Origin: Lactarius indigo
Taxonomy: Eukaryota; Basidiomycota; Agaricomycetes; Russulales; Russulaceae
NCBI GenBank assembly: GCA_025766275.1
Contig: JAFKAC010000028.1
Span: 186,001 to 250,000 of the forward strand
DNA length: 64,000 nt
Reading direction: 5' to 3'
Below are positions 55,446 to 64,000 of the stretch, in pieces. Positions within the stretch are counted from its first letter, which is position 1, and each line of letters begins with the position of its first letter. A model generated the notes under the pieces. It searched no databases. It saw nothing but the letters and a program-made list of their open reading frames with translations, and was not told the origin of the DNA. The translations under genes and the position numbers were made by a program.

Positions 55446-57410
55446 ATGCAGAACGAGGACATCACTTACTCTGGCTCTGGCGGAGAGTCCGAGATATCAC
55501 AGAGTCAAAGAGCACAGTCTGGTGACACAGGATTTATCATTACTCCTGAAGATGCAGATGTATTGCAGGAATATCTTGAAGAGTTCCAAGCTGCTGATAC
55601 AAGCCTTCGTACCAGGATAATTGAGAAAGCCATGGCCCAGTTATATCTGCTCCGCCCTTCTAGTGCACCATTTGATAAGAAGGTGGCCACAAAGGTGGGC
55701 TTCATTTATACAGTGACGGATATATTGCTCATTTCAGATTTCAGAAAATTCAGAAATGGTTTTATAACCACTACATCCGCCCCAGGCGTCAATATATCAA
55801 GTTCACTCGCAAATGGTCTGCCAGGAATGCATTCTATCACCTGCACCGTGAGGAAGTCTTGGAGCGTGCTAGGGAGGACTCTGGGACAGAGCCAGGGAAC
55901 CCCGCATTCCTGGGGGCCCTTCAAGATGCAACCACTGCTTTATGGAATGATGTATCCCCTAAAGATCAAAGGGAGTATGTAGATGCTGCTAAGGAATGGT
56001 CAGAGAAGACTCCACCAAAGCATATTCAATCCAGGTACGCAAATATGTATCACCTTGGATCCATTTCTCTCATCTCTTCTATACAGAATGGCATCTTCTA
56101 TGCATGAGCGGATCATCCAAGACTTTCAAAGTCAACTCTACAAGACATGTGGTATTCGTTCCATTGTTCTCACAGCATATGAGGGTGAAGACAACAACCT
56201 CAAGATTGGCTTGTAAGTCATCCAAAAATGTATCCTTAATCTGTACTGACCATCAATTGATGCAAACCAATTTCAGCAATGATGTGAACAGTGTATTGCA
56301 GGATGGAAAGGACTTTCGGAAATTCTGCCCAGACTGGAAGAGTGCTGCCCTCTGGGAGCAGTGGACTCAATTTGGATTAAAGTGCTTTGCAAAAGGTTTG
56401 ACAAGCTTCTTATCCCAGTGAGTGAATATCATTCATGTACATTCTAGAGACTGTCCAGGAGCATCCAAAAAAGGACAACTCAAGGACAATCCAATCCCCA
56501 ATCCCCCTTGTATTTGATGCAGATGGATGTCCGGAGCTTCCGACAGTTACTCAGCATCATGGATATAAAGCCAAGATTGTTCAGTCATTGCTCAGGGATT
56601 ATTGCACTGCACATATCCGTAAGCCATTCTTTTAATAAATGTGTATCAGTATTTAATATGTCGGAATAAGGTTATGTCACTGGAAAGCCAACACTGACCA
56701 TTCCATGGGGATCATTGGTCAAGGATCCATCTTCCTGGATTCGTGATGAATGTATTCCAGATGGGTTTGAGTGGAAGGACCCATCTAAGATCCAGATTGG
56801 AGAGGTCTTTCGTCTACTGTACCACTGGAGTGACAGGCAAGATAAAGGCATTGACCCCTTGATGTGGGTATCAACGTCCCCACTCTTTAGTAATTTGGAA
56901 GATTCCCCAAGGCCTATGCGGAGTGTCCGAAGGGCTCGAAAGCAGCAATCACCAGCATCTGATGAAGAGTGCTTCATTCTTCCAGCTAGTCGGGACTCTG
57001 ATCAGGAGGATGACATTACTGATGCTGAAGATTCTTCAGATGATTCATCCAGGAATGATGATTCATCTGACAGGACTGATCCATCTGAGGATGAAGTGGC
57101 TATGAGGTCTCCACCCTTGAATATGTCTTATATACAGGAGGACGCTTGTCCTGGTGAGTCCGATTGTTATTGGGTTACCCTCAACTTATCAATGACAACA
57201 TTGCATGTAGATGATGATGGAGGTCCCAGTCCCACCTCTGCTGGACACGATTATCTGAGCATGAATAGATCTTCATTTCCAGGTTTGCATCCTATCCACA
57301 TTACATCCGGCACCACCAATTCATTCATCAATGCACAGAAATGGCAGGACCATCACACTCTCCTCAGCTTCAATGGAAAGAAATGCAAGTTGGCCATCAG
57401 CCTCATGTAG
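55446..57410 (+). CDS. KDZ-R companion gene
   Basis: Starts MQNEDITYSGSGGESE (55446). The first exon ends FDKKVATK and is followed by an intron at the same place as in the KDZ-L homologue. Next come QKWFYNHYIRPRRQYIKF, AREDSGTEPGNPAFLGALQD, ASSMHERIIQDFQSQLYKTCGI, FDADGCPELPTVTQHHGY and GFEWKDPSKIQIGEVF, then an acidic Ser-rich end. About eight exons with introns of about 45-65 nt; the last joins (after 57130) are uncertain. The domain of about 300 residues is shared with 19115-28978 and has no function I can name. Its place opposite the transposase is the same in both elements. Confidence 0.7.
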
Positions 57411-58022
57411 CAAAAGGGAAAGGGAAAGAAATCAAACGAACTATCAAGGTCTCAGAGAAGGTCAGGTTAGTGGCTAACAATTAGCCCCTTCCTCAGACTT
57501 CTGATCACTTCACAGGAATATGGATACTGGTTGGGGTGCAGCTAAAGTCCATCCTGACATCTGGAGCATAAATAGATAGATATAAACAAGTATATAGTCA
57601 TGCTGGCGGAGTGTCCGCCCATAGCTTCAATGATGTGCCCTGAACCCATATGGATATTGGTCAACTAATTGTTTACAAACTGGTTGTGTATTTCATCGAG
57701 GATATCCCTGCTGGATGCACTTATATGTTAGTCTCTTCAAACCCCTTTTCATTTGAACAGTATTTCTACATCTCTTTGTTGTATATGAGTATGACCCTCA
57801 ATCAAATAATGACAAGACCCACTGGTTCCTACTCCTGGAACACTCATGGTCAAGCTCAGGGTTCACTGAAAATTCATCTGAACTCCCCATACATCCTATG
57901 GACTTGTTATACTGTAAAGGTATCCCCCAACATCCATTCAGGAGTAACCTTTGGTCATTGCTTATATATCCACATTCCCTGTACTTCCTGCCACCAATAT
58001 GTATCACAATGAGTCATGTATT
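57411..58022. other. Right subterminal non-coding region of KDZ-R
   Basis: No gene. One perfect CGGRNNNYCCG (57607). The open frame at 57650-58012 is AT-rich, lacks codon structure and has no partner in KDZ-L, so I leave it out. The matching left subterminal region is 45397-45921, which also shows no gene and one site (45802). Confidence 0.5.
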
Positions 58023-58198
58023 GACTTGTTTATGCTAATAATCGAAAAGCGGACACCCCGCTTCCAGCCGGCGCCGGTTGGACTATCAATTACGTCGGAT
58101 TCTCCGACGTCGGCCGGCGCCGGCTGAGTATGAATTACAGAAGATTCTCACCGTCGGTTGGGGGTATTAATTACAAAAGCCACCGCTATCCATTGGCT
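58023..58198 (-). repeat. Right terminal inverted repeat of KDZ-R
   Basis: Reverse complement of the left end with a few mismatches. It ends CATTGGCT, then the target duplication GGAGCACA. It contains CGGRNNNYCCG at 58050 and 58096 and the same GC-rich palindromes. Confidence 0.93.
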
Positions 58199-61100
58199 GG
58201 AGCACAACTATGACATCCATGACAGGGAACTCCTGGCAGTAATCAGAGGACTGGAACACTGGAGACACCTTCTTTTAGGGTCCCCCCACGAAATCACAGT
58301 GTTTACAGACCACAAAAACCTAGAATATTATTGCCACCCTCGACAAATCAATAGGAGAGTGGCACGCTACATCCCTAGACTTGCAGACTATCACATCAAA
58401 CTTCACCACAAACCCAGACCCCAAAACCATGCTGATGCCCTGTCAAGACGCCCTGACCATGACACCGGAGCAGGGGATAACACTGATGTAGTGGTCCTGA
58501 CCCCAACCATCTTCGCAAACTCCGCTCTCTCCATAAGGATAGATGACCGGGTCATGGCACACCAATTAGACCACCAAGACACCCTGGACGAGTGGGCCGC
58601 CCCCTTCCACCTAGTAAAATAAGGCAAACACTGGTGGAGAGGGGACAAACTGGTGGTTGTGGACAACACACCGCTAAAGAGGGGGGTAATTTCCCTGTTT
58701 CACGATACAAAAACAGCTGGACACCCCGGAATAACAAAGACCTTGTGGATAGTGTCACAAGACTTTTGGTGGCCAAACATGAAAGACGACATATCCGCAT
58801 ATGTAAAGGGCTGTGCCACATGCCAATCAAACAAGAACTTCCCTGGGAACCCGAAACCACCAATATTCCCCATCAAGACTAACCCAGAAGCACTCCCTTT
58901 TGAAACCATCGCTCTAGACTTTATCACAAAGCTACCCCAATCAGAAGACAATGACACAATTCTCACCATCACGGATCATGACTGTTCCAAAGCAGCCTTC
59001 TTTATCCCATGCAGCAAAACAATAGACGCAGAAGGAGTGGCAAAACTCTATGCCAAAACTGTCCTGCCACACTGTGGACTACCAAGAAGGGTCATCTCCG
59101 ACAGAGACCCCAGATTCACAGCGAAGTTCATCAAAGAACTGTGCAGAGTGCTTGACATAGAACAAAACATCAGCACAGCATACCACCCACAAACAGATGG
59201 ACAATCAGAGCGAACAAACCAGTGGTTAGAACAGTACCTCCGAATGTTCATAAACCATCAACAAGACAATTGGACGGAGCTACTACCACTGGCACAGTAC
59301 ACCCACAACTCCTGGCCAAGCGCAACCACTAAAAAGGCACCCTACGAATTAATCCTTGGGTACATCCCAAGAGTACATCAACCAGAAAGAACGACCACAG
59401 TACCAGGAACACAAGAGAGATTGGAGCGAATCCAGGAAGCCAGAAGGACCGCCCAAGCAGCAATTACCCATGCACAGTCACTCTACAAAGGATCCTCTCG
59501 CTTCGAACAACACACAGAAGGAGATAGCGTGTGGCTGGATGCCAGGAACTTGAAAACAACGCACCCTAGTTTCAAGTTAGCCCCAAAAAGATACGGACCC
59601 TTCAGGGTCACAAAGAAGATCTCCGCCACCACATATGCCCTGAAACTTCCCCATCAGTGGCGGATCCACCCAGTATTCCATGCGTCACTCCTGATGCCAT
59701 ACAAAGAAACCTCCATACATGGAAAGAACTTTACGGAACCACCCCCAGATCTAGTAGATGGGGAACAGGAGTGGGAAGTCGAGAAAATACTAGAAACAAG
59801 ACGCCACAGGAACCAGTTACAGTTCCTAATCAAGTGGAAGGGATACTCCGATGCACACAACAGTTGGGAACCAGAAAAGAACCTCAACGCCCCAGAACTT
59901 ATTCAGGAACACTTTGAAAGCAACCCCAGAAGCGAAGGAGCAAAGCAATGGTTAAAACGAAAGGAAGTAACAGTACGAACAGCAACCACCTTCCCCACTA
60001 GCTTCCTCACCATGCCCTCTCGCTCCTCCTCTGTAGAACGTCTTGTTGCTCGTGCCATGGAAAGAGGCTCCTTTGATGAAACGCCCTCTGTCACACCTTC
60101 CTCTGGCTATTCCCCCTTCCCAGCACGACCCCCTTCCTTGCCTTCACTCATCCAGGAACCACAACCCATTGATCCCACCATGCCCAGCGTCATAGAAACA
60201 GAAGGAGGAGGAATAGCCCTTCGCGTTCCCCCTCCTGGACACACAGCTCCCCCTACTCCTGAGATACACCGACCTACCACCTCCCCCCCTGATCCTAGAG
60301 TGACCATGGCTCGTCTCAGTGAAATAATCAACGACCCAATCATGGACGCACTCCCCATTAACTATGAAAGGATGCACATCGCTGCTGAAGAAGACGACGA
60401 CCCTGATTACCCCTTCTTCTTGAATGACCCCTGGAGCAGCCGCTATGTCCACTTCCTCATCCCTGATGATGCTGACCCAACCTCGTACATCCGAAAGGAT
60501 GCCAAATGGATCAAGATCAGCGAAAACAAAGAAGATGTCATCGGCACCATGGGCAAAAACCTTCCTCACTATGGCCTCCCCCTTTTCCTCCTTCCCAGAG
60601 ACGACGACCCCCACAACCCAGCTCCCCCCATCACCCCAGCTCAGATGCAGAACTTGGACGAAGCTTCCCCCACAGCCAGACAAGTCGATGAAGTCCTAGA
60701 AGACCTGAAAGATGACCGCCTCACAGCAGAAATCTCCAGGACTCACCGACTCTTGCGAAACCAGAAGGCCCTCCGAAAGGAGATTGAAGGCCTGTACAAA
60801 ACGATGGAGCCCCTCAAAAGGCACCTCCTCAACATGGACATGCAACTAACCAGCACCCGAAGAAGGCTGCAAGAACACAAGGCCTATGTCTGGATTGCAG
60901 ACCGATGGCTCACACTACACCCCCCTCCTCCGGAAGAAGAAACTCACCCCTTCGAAGTCCACCCCATTCCTGCCCCTGCTCCACCTCGCTACCACTCCAT
61001 GCCACGACTCCACGACGAACCAGAAGGACCTAGCCCCTCTGCAGAAAGGAAGAAGAGACGCAAGCGCAGAGCCAACAAGAAGGAGACTGGCACCATTCGA

Positions 61101-61430
61101 CTTTGTTACAGGTGCCAGTCTGAAGACCACCTCTCCTTCGCCTGCCCTCAAAAACAGAAGTTTTGCTGGAGGTGTTCTAGCACTGACCACTTCCCCTATC
61201 AGTGCCTCTGGCCAGCCCCAGAAGAACGCACTCAGTGGTGTGGCAAGTGTTTTACCAGCAACAGCCATGAAGAAATCAAGTGCCCCAAGTATGAAAATTG
61301 TCGCAAGTGTGGGGCCCATGGTCCCTTCAACTTCCTTCGCCAACATCGCTGCCCCCTCCCTCGCGAAAGCACCCCCTCCAATGACGTAGACAACGATGTC
61401 TATGACCTGATGGACTTCGAAGCACTCTAG
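58199..61430 (+). pseudogene. pol: Pol of gypsy D: RNase H, integrase, chromodomain and zinc-knuckle tail
   Basis: Resumes NYDIHDRELLAVIRGLEHW, then RNase H VFTDHKNLEYY and DALSRRPDHD. A TAA at 58620-58622 (HLVK-stop-GKHWW) breaks the frame before the integrase. From there the frame is open: HHCC finger (HPGITKTL...CATCQSNK), integrase core (TDHDCSKA, DGQSERTNQW), chromodomain (FLIKWKGYSDAHNSWEPE), a tail with YIRKDAKWIKI and a heptad region (DRLTAEISRTHRLLRNQKAL). At the very C-terminus are three or four zinc knuckles (CYRCQSEDHLSFAC, CWRCSSTDHFPYQC, CGKCFTSNSHEEIKC, and a variant). Zinc knuckles normally belong to gag. Confidence 0.9.
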
Positions 61431-61456
61431 GGAGAGTTGACTTAGAGAGGGGCTCA

Positions 61457-62035
61457 TGTTATGATCCGACGCTTTGGACCTAAGCCACAGTATGTCTCCA
61501 CCCTGCCTTCCCCCTTCTGTACCATACCTTGTTACCAAAGGAGCTACTGTTACTAGTGGCGCTGTTACTTTGATCCGAACTTCTGTTTACTCCGTTTAGT
61601 CTCTTTGATATTGTGTGGACTTGTGTTTATGTTGTTTGGAACCCTGTCCTATATAAACCTGTACCATAGACCGTAGGAAGCCAGACTTGGCTTCGTTTGC
61701 AATCTAGCAACCTTGCCTCCGTACTTTGGTGTGACCTCGCCTTATCCCTCTCTTCTTGTGCATCCCCTATCTCAGTCCCTAACCAGGACACTTCGAAGTC
61801 TTTGCAGTTGAACTATATCAACGCGTTACACCTGTTATACTCTGTGCACTAGCAAGATCAAGTGTAGAGAAGTGTTAGACACTTCGGACGAGGAGTCCTA
61901 CATTACAGAGTAGTGCTGCACCTTGTGCCACACTTTTATCACTCGTATTTCATAGCAATAAGACAACAGAGGTCTTCGCTTGATACTTGTGTGATTCAAG
62001 ACCTCTAGAACCCACGCCCCTGCTAGGGCGTAACA
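61457..62035 (+). repeat. 3' LTR of gypsy D
   Basis: 579 bp, TGTTATGATCC to GGGCGTAACA. It has TATATAAA at 61650-61657 and is preceded by a short purine tract (GAGAGGGG, about 61445-61452). After it the LINE frame resumes at 62036. Confidence 0.85.
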
Positions 62036-62262
62036 CATCTGGCTGGACCACGTCAATCGGTCCAAGGGCGCCTTCTTGGATGAAGAACTTCTTGGCCAGG
62101 TCATGAGAGATGTCGGACTGTTCAGTGAGGATCGTTCCGTCGGGGCAGCACAGGGCCGGGATGCCAGATAGCCTGTGGCCATGCCTCCAGGAGGCGAGGT
62201 CCCAGATGTTGCCCTTTTTAATTTGGTTGTCGTAGTACTCCCTTTTTGTGCGGTGCGTGGTT
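62036..62262 (-). pseudogene. LINE ORF2, linker between endonuclease and RT
   Basis: Frame reads HRTKREYYDNQIKKGNIWDLASWRHG, PDGTILTEQSDISHDLAKKFF, IDVVQPDV. This is the usual linker of LINE ORF2 before the RT domain. It is cut by the LTR of gypsy D. Confidence 0.8.
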
Positions 62263-62890
62263 TGTGATGAACAGCACACAAGGAGGACATACTCACAGTG
62301 ACAAGGAGACTGTGGTGAGATATGTCAAGGTGGCTGGAAAGCAGCAACAGGAGTCTAGTAGAGTAAAGCAAGAGTGTCTGGCACACAAGCAGTGAGAACT
62401 GATATTGTTACATTAGAGGGAAGGGAGCTTACCTGGCACACAAGCAGTGAGAACTGATGTGGACCAGGAGCGTACATGGTACTCTACTTATACTCCTACA
62501 GAGGGTGACAGTAGTACAAGGTAAGTAACGCTAGTCACAGAATACAAGGGGCCTATTGTTCTACAAAGGGACAAAAGAGTGGATGCTTTGAGAACAAGGG
62601 AAAGGAGAACAAGAAGAGTCCAGAACTGGATGATATCATACTGACATCATAATAAGGATAATACCAAGTAAAGAACAAAGGAAAGTACAAAGGCGTTATA
62701 CAACGCAGAGTCCGGATGTTATGATGTCATAAGAAGTACAGTGATGTCATATGTGACGCAATGATAAGTCCAGATTGTACAGATCAAAATAGTATCTAAT
62801 CTACAGGTCCTGTATATCTAATCTAAAGCAGTCCATGCTGCAAGTCCGGTCCGTATGAGCCGCTAAGTGCGCAAGGGTCACTTATCAACA
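62263..62890 (-). repeat. Probable solo LTR inserted in the LINE
   Basis: About 628 bp without coding capacity. On the minus strand it runs TGTTGATAAG...TTCATCACA and contains TATAAG near its promoter-like part (about 62490). A 25-bp direct repeat (CTGGCACACAAGCAGTGAG...) lies at 62379 and 62433. Only a 3-bp flank identity (AAC) is evident, or a degraded 5-bp one, so the class is uncertain. The frame test on the LINE supports an insertion here. Confidence 0.6.
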
Positions 62891-63999
62891 GTTCGCTTAA
62901 GGTGTTTTTGGGTGTCGCATTGTAAGGCGTCGTCCCCGTTAGTGAGAACTCAGAGTCGGGCCACTGTGTCCCGGCAAGCGTCATTCCACCAGGGATTGTT
63001 GCGATCTTTGGTGGGAGCTTTGGTGCCGAAGTGGGTGTGTGAGGCCCTAGCAATGGCGTGTTGAAGTGTTTCGGCTGCTAGGTCTAGCTGAGCGGTCGAC
63101 TCAATGGGGGCGAGGGGTGGGAGGTGGGCCTCGATGTCCAAGCACCATGCTTTGAGCACATCGTCGTCCCAGGTGATCGAGAAGGAAGTGATCTTATGTT
63201 GTTTGGGACCGTGGTGCATACCAGCGATGTCCCAGGTGGAGCGAATGCCTGCGTGGTCAGATGCGATCAACGCCTCCCAGTCAATGACCGGGGGAGAAAG
63301 GTCCTCCGATGCAGAAGCCACGAGATTGTGCCAGACAAGGTCTAGCACGCTGTCACGTTCGTTCTCGGTGCCTCTCCTCATGGTAACTCCGGGCTTGGAA
63401 GCCAGATCGAGGGTTTGAGCCGCAGCCCATGCCTCCAGATCGGCGCGTTGAGGGGAAAAGGATGACCAATCCCTCAGAGACCATCGAGGGGAATGAATGT
63501 TGAAGTCACCGACGAGGATCGTCGGGACTGTGGGGTCTAGATCAAGGTTTAGTAGTGAGCGGAGGGCTGAAGGGTCAGTGACATCGTTGTAAAAATTAAT
63601 GATACGTAGGGAGCGTGTATGTATGCAAGCGTCTACTATGAGTAAGGACGGGTGGGAGATGAGGTCGAGGCGGGGGACGATATGAATCAGGTGTAGGCGT
63701 CTTTTGGAGGCAAGTCGACTGTATTTACCAGAGTAAATCATTACCTTAGTGCAAGTGTTGGTGGTGAAGTGGGGATAAAATAAGGACCAGCTCCAGTGGT
63801 TTGCCCCACCGAGAACTTCTATTCCTTGTTTAGCTCTATCCCCACGTGCAGTACCTATGGTGCCGAACCACGGTTCTTGTACGCATATGATGTCATCATG
63901 TTCGTTGGTTGATAAGAGAGCGTGCATGGCATCGTTGCGGTGACGCATGTTAACCGAGAGAATGTTCGTACTATGCATAGAGAGGGGAGCGGAGTGCAT
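62891..63999 (-). pseudogene. LINE ORF2, APE-type endonuclease
   Basis: Reads ILSVNMRHRNDAMHALL, IICVQEPWFG (catalytic Glu), ILVGDFNIHSPRW (DFN motif), RRGTENERDSVLDLVW and ALIASDHAGI (SDH motif), the apurinic endonuclease signature. A TGA at 62950-62952 (ARL-stop-VLTNG) breaks the frame, consistent with CGA to TGA. The frame then continues to LKRT, where the 62263-62890 insert begins. The start is at or beyond the window edge. Confidence 0.88.
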
Positions 64000-64000
64000 T

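Larger units (their letters stand above)
45314..58106. promoter_or_regulatory. Dispersed palindrome CGGRNNNYCCG, 32 perfect copies across KDZ-R
   Basis: Starts of perfect sites: 45314, 45360, 45802, 46435, 46820, 47574, 48212, 48441, 48981, 49045, 49240, 50857, 51071, 51227, 51390, 51995, 52452, 52530, 52792, 53496, 53652, 54059, 54138, 54511, 54641, 54894, 55110, 55481, 56919, 57607, 58050, 58096. In all 32 the base after CGG is a purine and the base before CCG a pyrimidine. With equal base use about three CGG-N5-CCG would be expected in 13 kb. Sites fall in coding, intron and spacer DNA. Inverted CGG half-sites are the classical target of Zn2Cys6 dimers. Confidence 0.9.
45221..58198 (+). 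mobile_element. KDZ-R: complete KDZ-type DNA transposon, about 13.0 kb
   Basis: Nearly identical inverted ends of about 175 bp, starting CACATAATGA like KDZ-L and ending GGCT like KDZ-L. The probable target duplication is AGAGCGCA (45213-45220) and GGAGCACA (58199-58206), with two mismatches, one a CpG transition. Joining the flanks restores the RNase H motif AERNYDIHDRE. Carries a KDZ transposase, a Zn2Cys6-type gene, the companion gene and two unknown genes; no TET/JBP gene is seen. Filled with the palindrome CGGRNNNYCCG. Confidence 0.9.
44586..62035 (+). mobile_element. Gypsy element D (Ty3/gypsy, chromodomain, zinc-knuckle tail), 5' part outside window
   Basis: RT to RNase H at 44591-45220 and RNase H to the pol end at 58207-61430 belong to one pol gene split by KDZ-R. 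The 3' LTR is 61457-62035. The 5' half (LTR, gag, protease, RT N-part) must lie left of gypsy A, outside the window. It interrupts a LINE, which resumes at 62036. Confidence 0.88.
62036..64000 (-). mobile_element. LINE (non-LTR retrotransposon), minus strand, partial, outermost layer of the nest
   Basis: The 5' side (APE endonuclease) is at the right edge. The RT would lie beyond gypsy D to the left, outside the window. The element is cut by D at 62035/62036 and by an LTR-like insert at 62263-62890. Joining 62891 to 62262 restores a continuous frame (LKRT followed by THRTKREYYDN). Confidence 0.8.

Noticed and set aside
57650..58012. Open frame of 120 codons near the right end of KDZ-R
   Set aside because: AT-rich, no homologue in KDZ-L, no motif, and it lies in the subterminal region.
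45213..58206. An exact 8-bp target duplication for KDZ-R
   Set aside because: AGAGCGCA and GGAGCACA agree at six of eight bases only. I report it as probable because the RNase H frame is restored and the ends match KDZ-L, but not as exact.
62263..62890. Part of the LINE itself
   Set aside because: No open frame, and the ORF2 frame becomes continuous when this segment is removed. An insertion explains it better, though a clear target duplication is missing.
1..64000. Repeat-induced point mutation as the cause of the stops
   Set aside because: RIP of the Neurospora type favours CpA. The changes seen between LTR pairs are all at CpG.

Overview
The window is a stack of nested transposable elements from a filamentous fungus, most likely a basidiomycete of the Agaricomycetes. 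The evidence is chromodomain Ty3/gypsy retrotransposons, KDZ-type DNA transposons with CxC2 cysteine clusters, a TET/JBP-like dioxygenase carried by one of them, introns of about 40-75 nt, and a LINE with an APE endonuclease. I see no ordinary cellular gene, rRNA or tRNA.

The nesting can be read from junctions and restored reading frames. A minus-strand LINE (62036-64000) is broken by gypsy element D (up to 62035, its left part outside the window). D is broken twice. One insertion is gypsy A (1-44585, 5' end outside). The other is DNA transposon KDZ-R (45221-58198), in the RNase H region. Gypsy A in turn holds gypsy B (209-8046, 5-bp duplication CAGAA), the 30-kb DNA transposon KDZ-L (12677-42789, 8-bp duplication CATGTCTC) and a solo LTR (43379-44117, duplication AAAGG). 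KDZ-L holds gypsy C (20754-28508, minus strand, duplication CATAC). The order LINE > D > A > KDZ-L > C is five levels deep. A further solo-LTR-like insert (62263-62890) sits in the LINE.

The three related gypsy elements A, B and C share three unusual features. Their LTR hairpin carries an 11-nt sequence complementary to the primer-binding site, which suggests Tf1-like self-priming. Gag and pol overlap in the -1 frame at a perfect GGGAAAA slippery site followed by a stem-loop. A long C-terminal pol domain follows the chromodomain. Nearly every nonsense mutation is compatible with CGA to TGA, and all seven LTR-LTR differences in B and C are CpG transitions, so methylated-CpG decay is the main mutagen.

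KDZ-L and KDZ-R share their outermost bases and gene types: a KDZ transposase, a companion gene, and a Zn2Cys6-type protein with a coiled coil. KDZ-L also has a TET/JBP dioxygenase. Each element is filled with its own CGG-containing motif: TCGGCAG in KDZ-L (about 60 copies outside the end arrays) and the palindrome CGGRNNNYCCG in KDZ-R (32 perfect copies). My main proposal is that the element-encoded zinc-cluster protein reads the element's own motif. It could act as a self-recognition or anti-silencing system, in KDZ-L with the TET/JBP enzyme as partner. KDZ-L also has inverted subterminal arrays of 44-bp monomers at its two ends.
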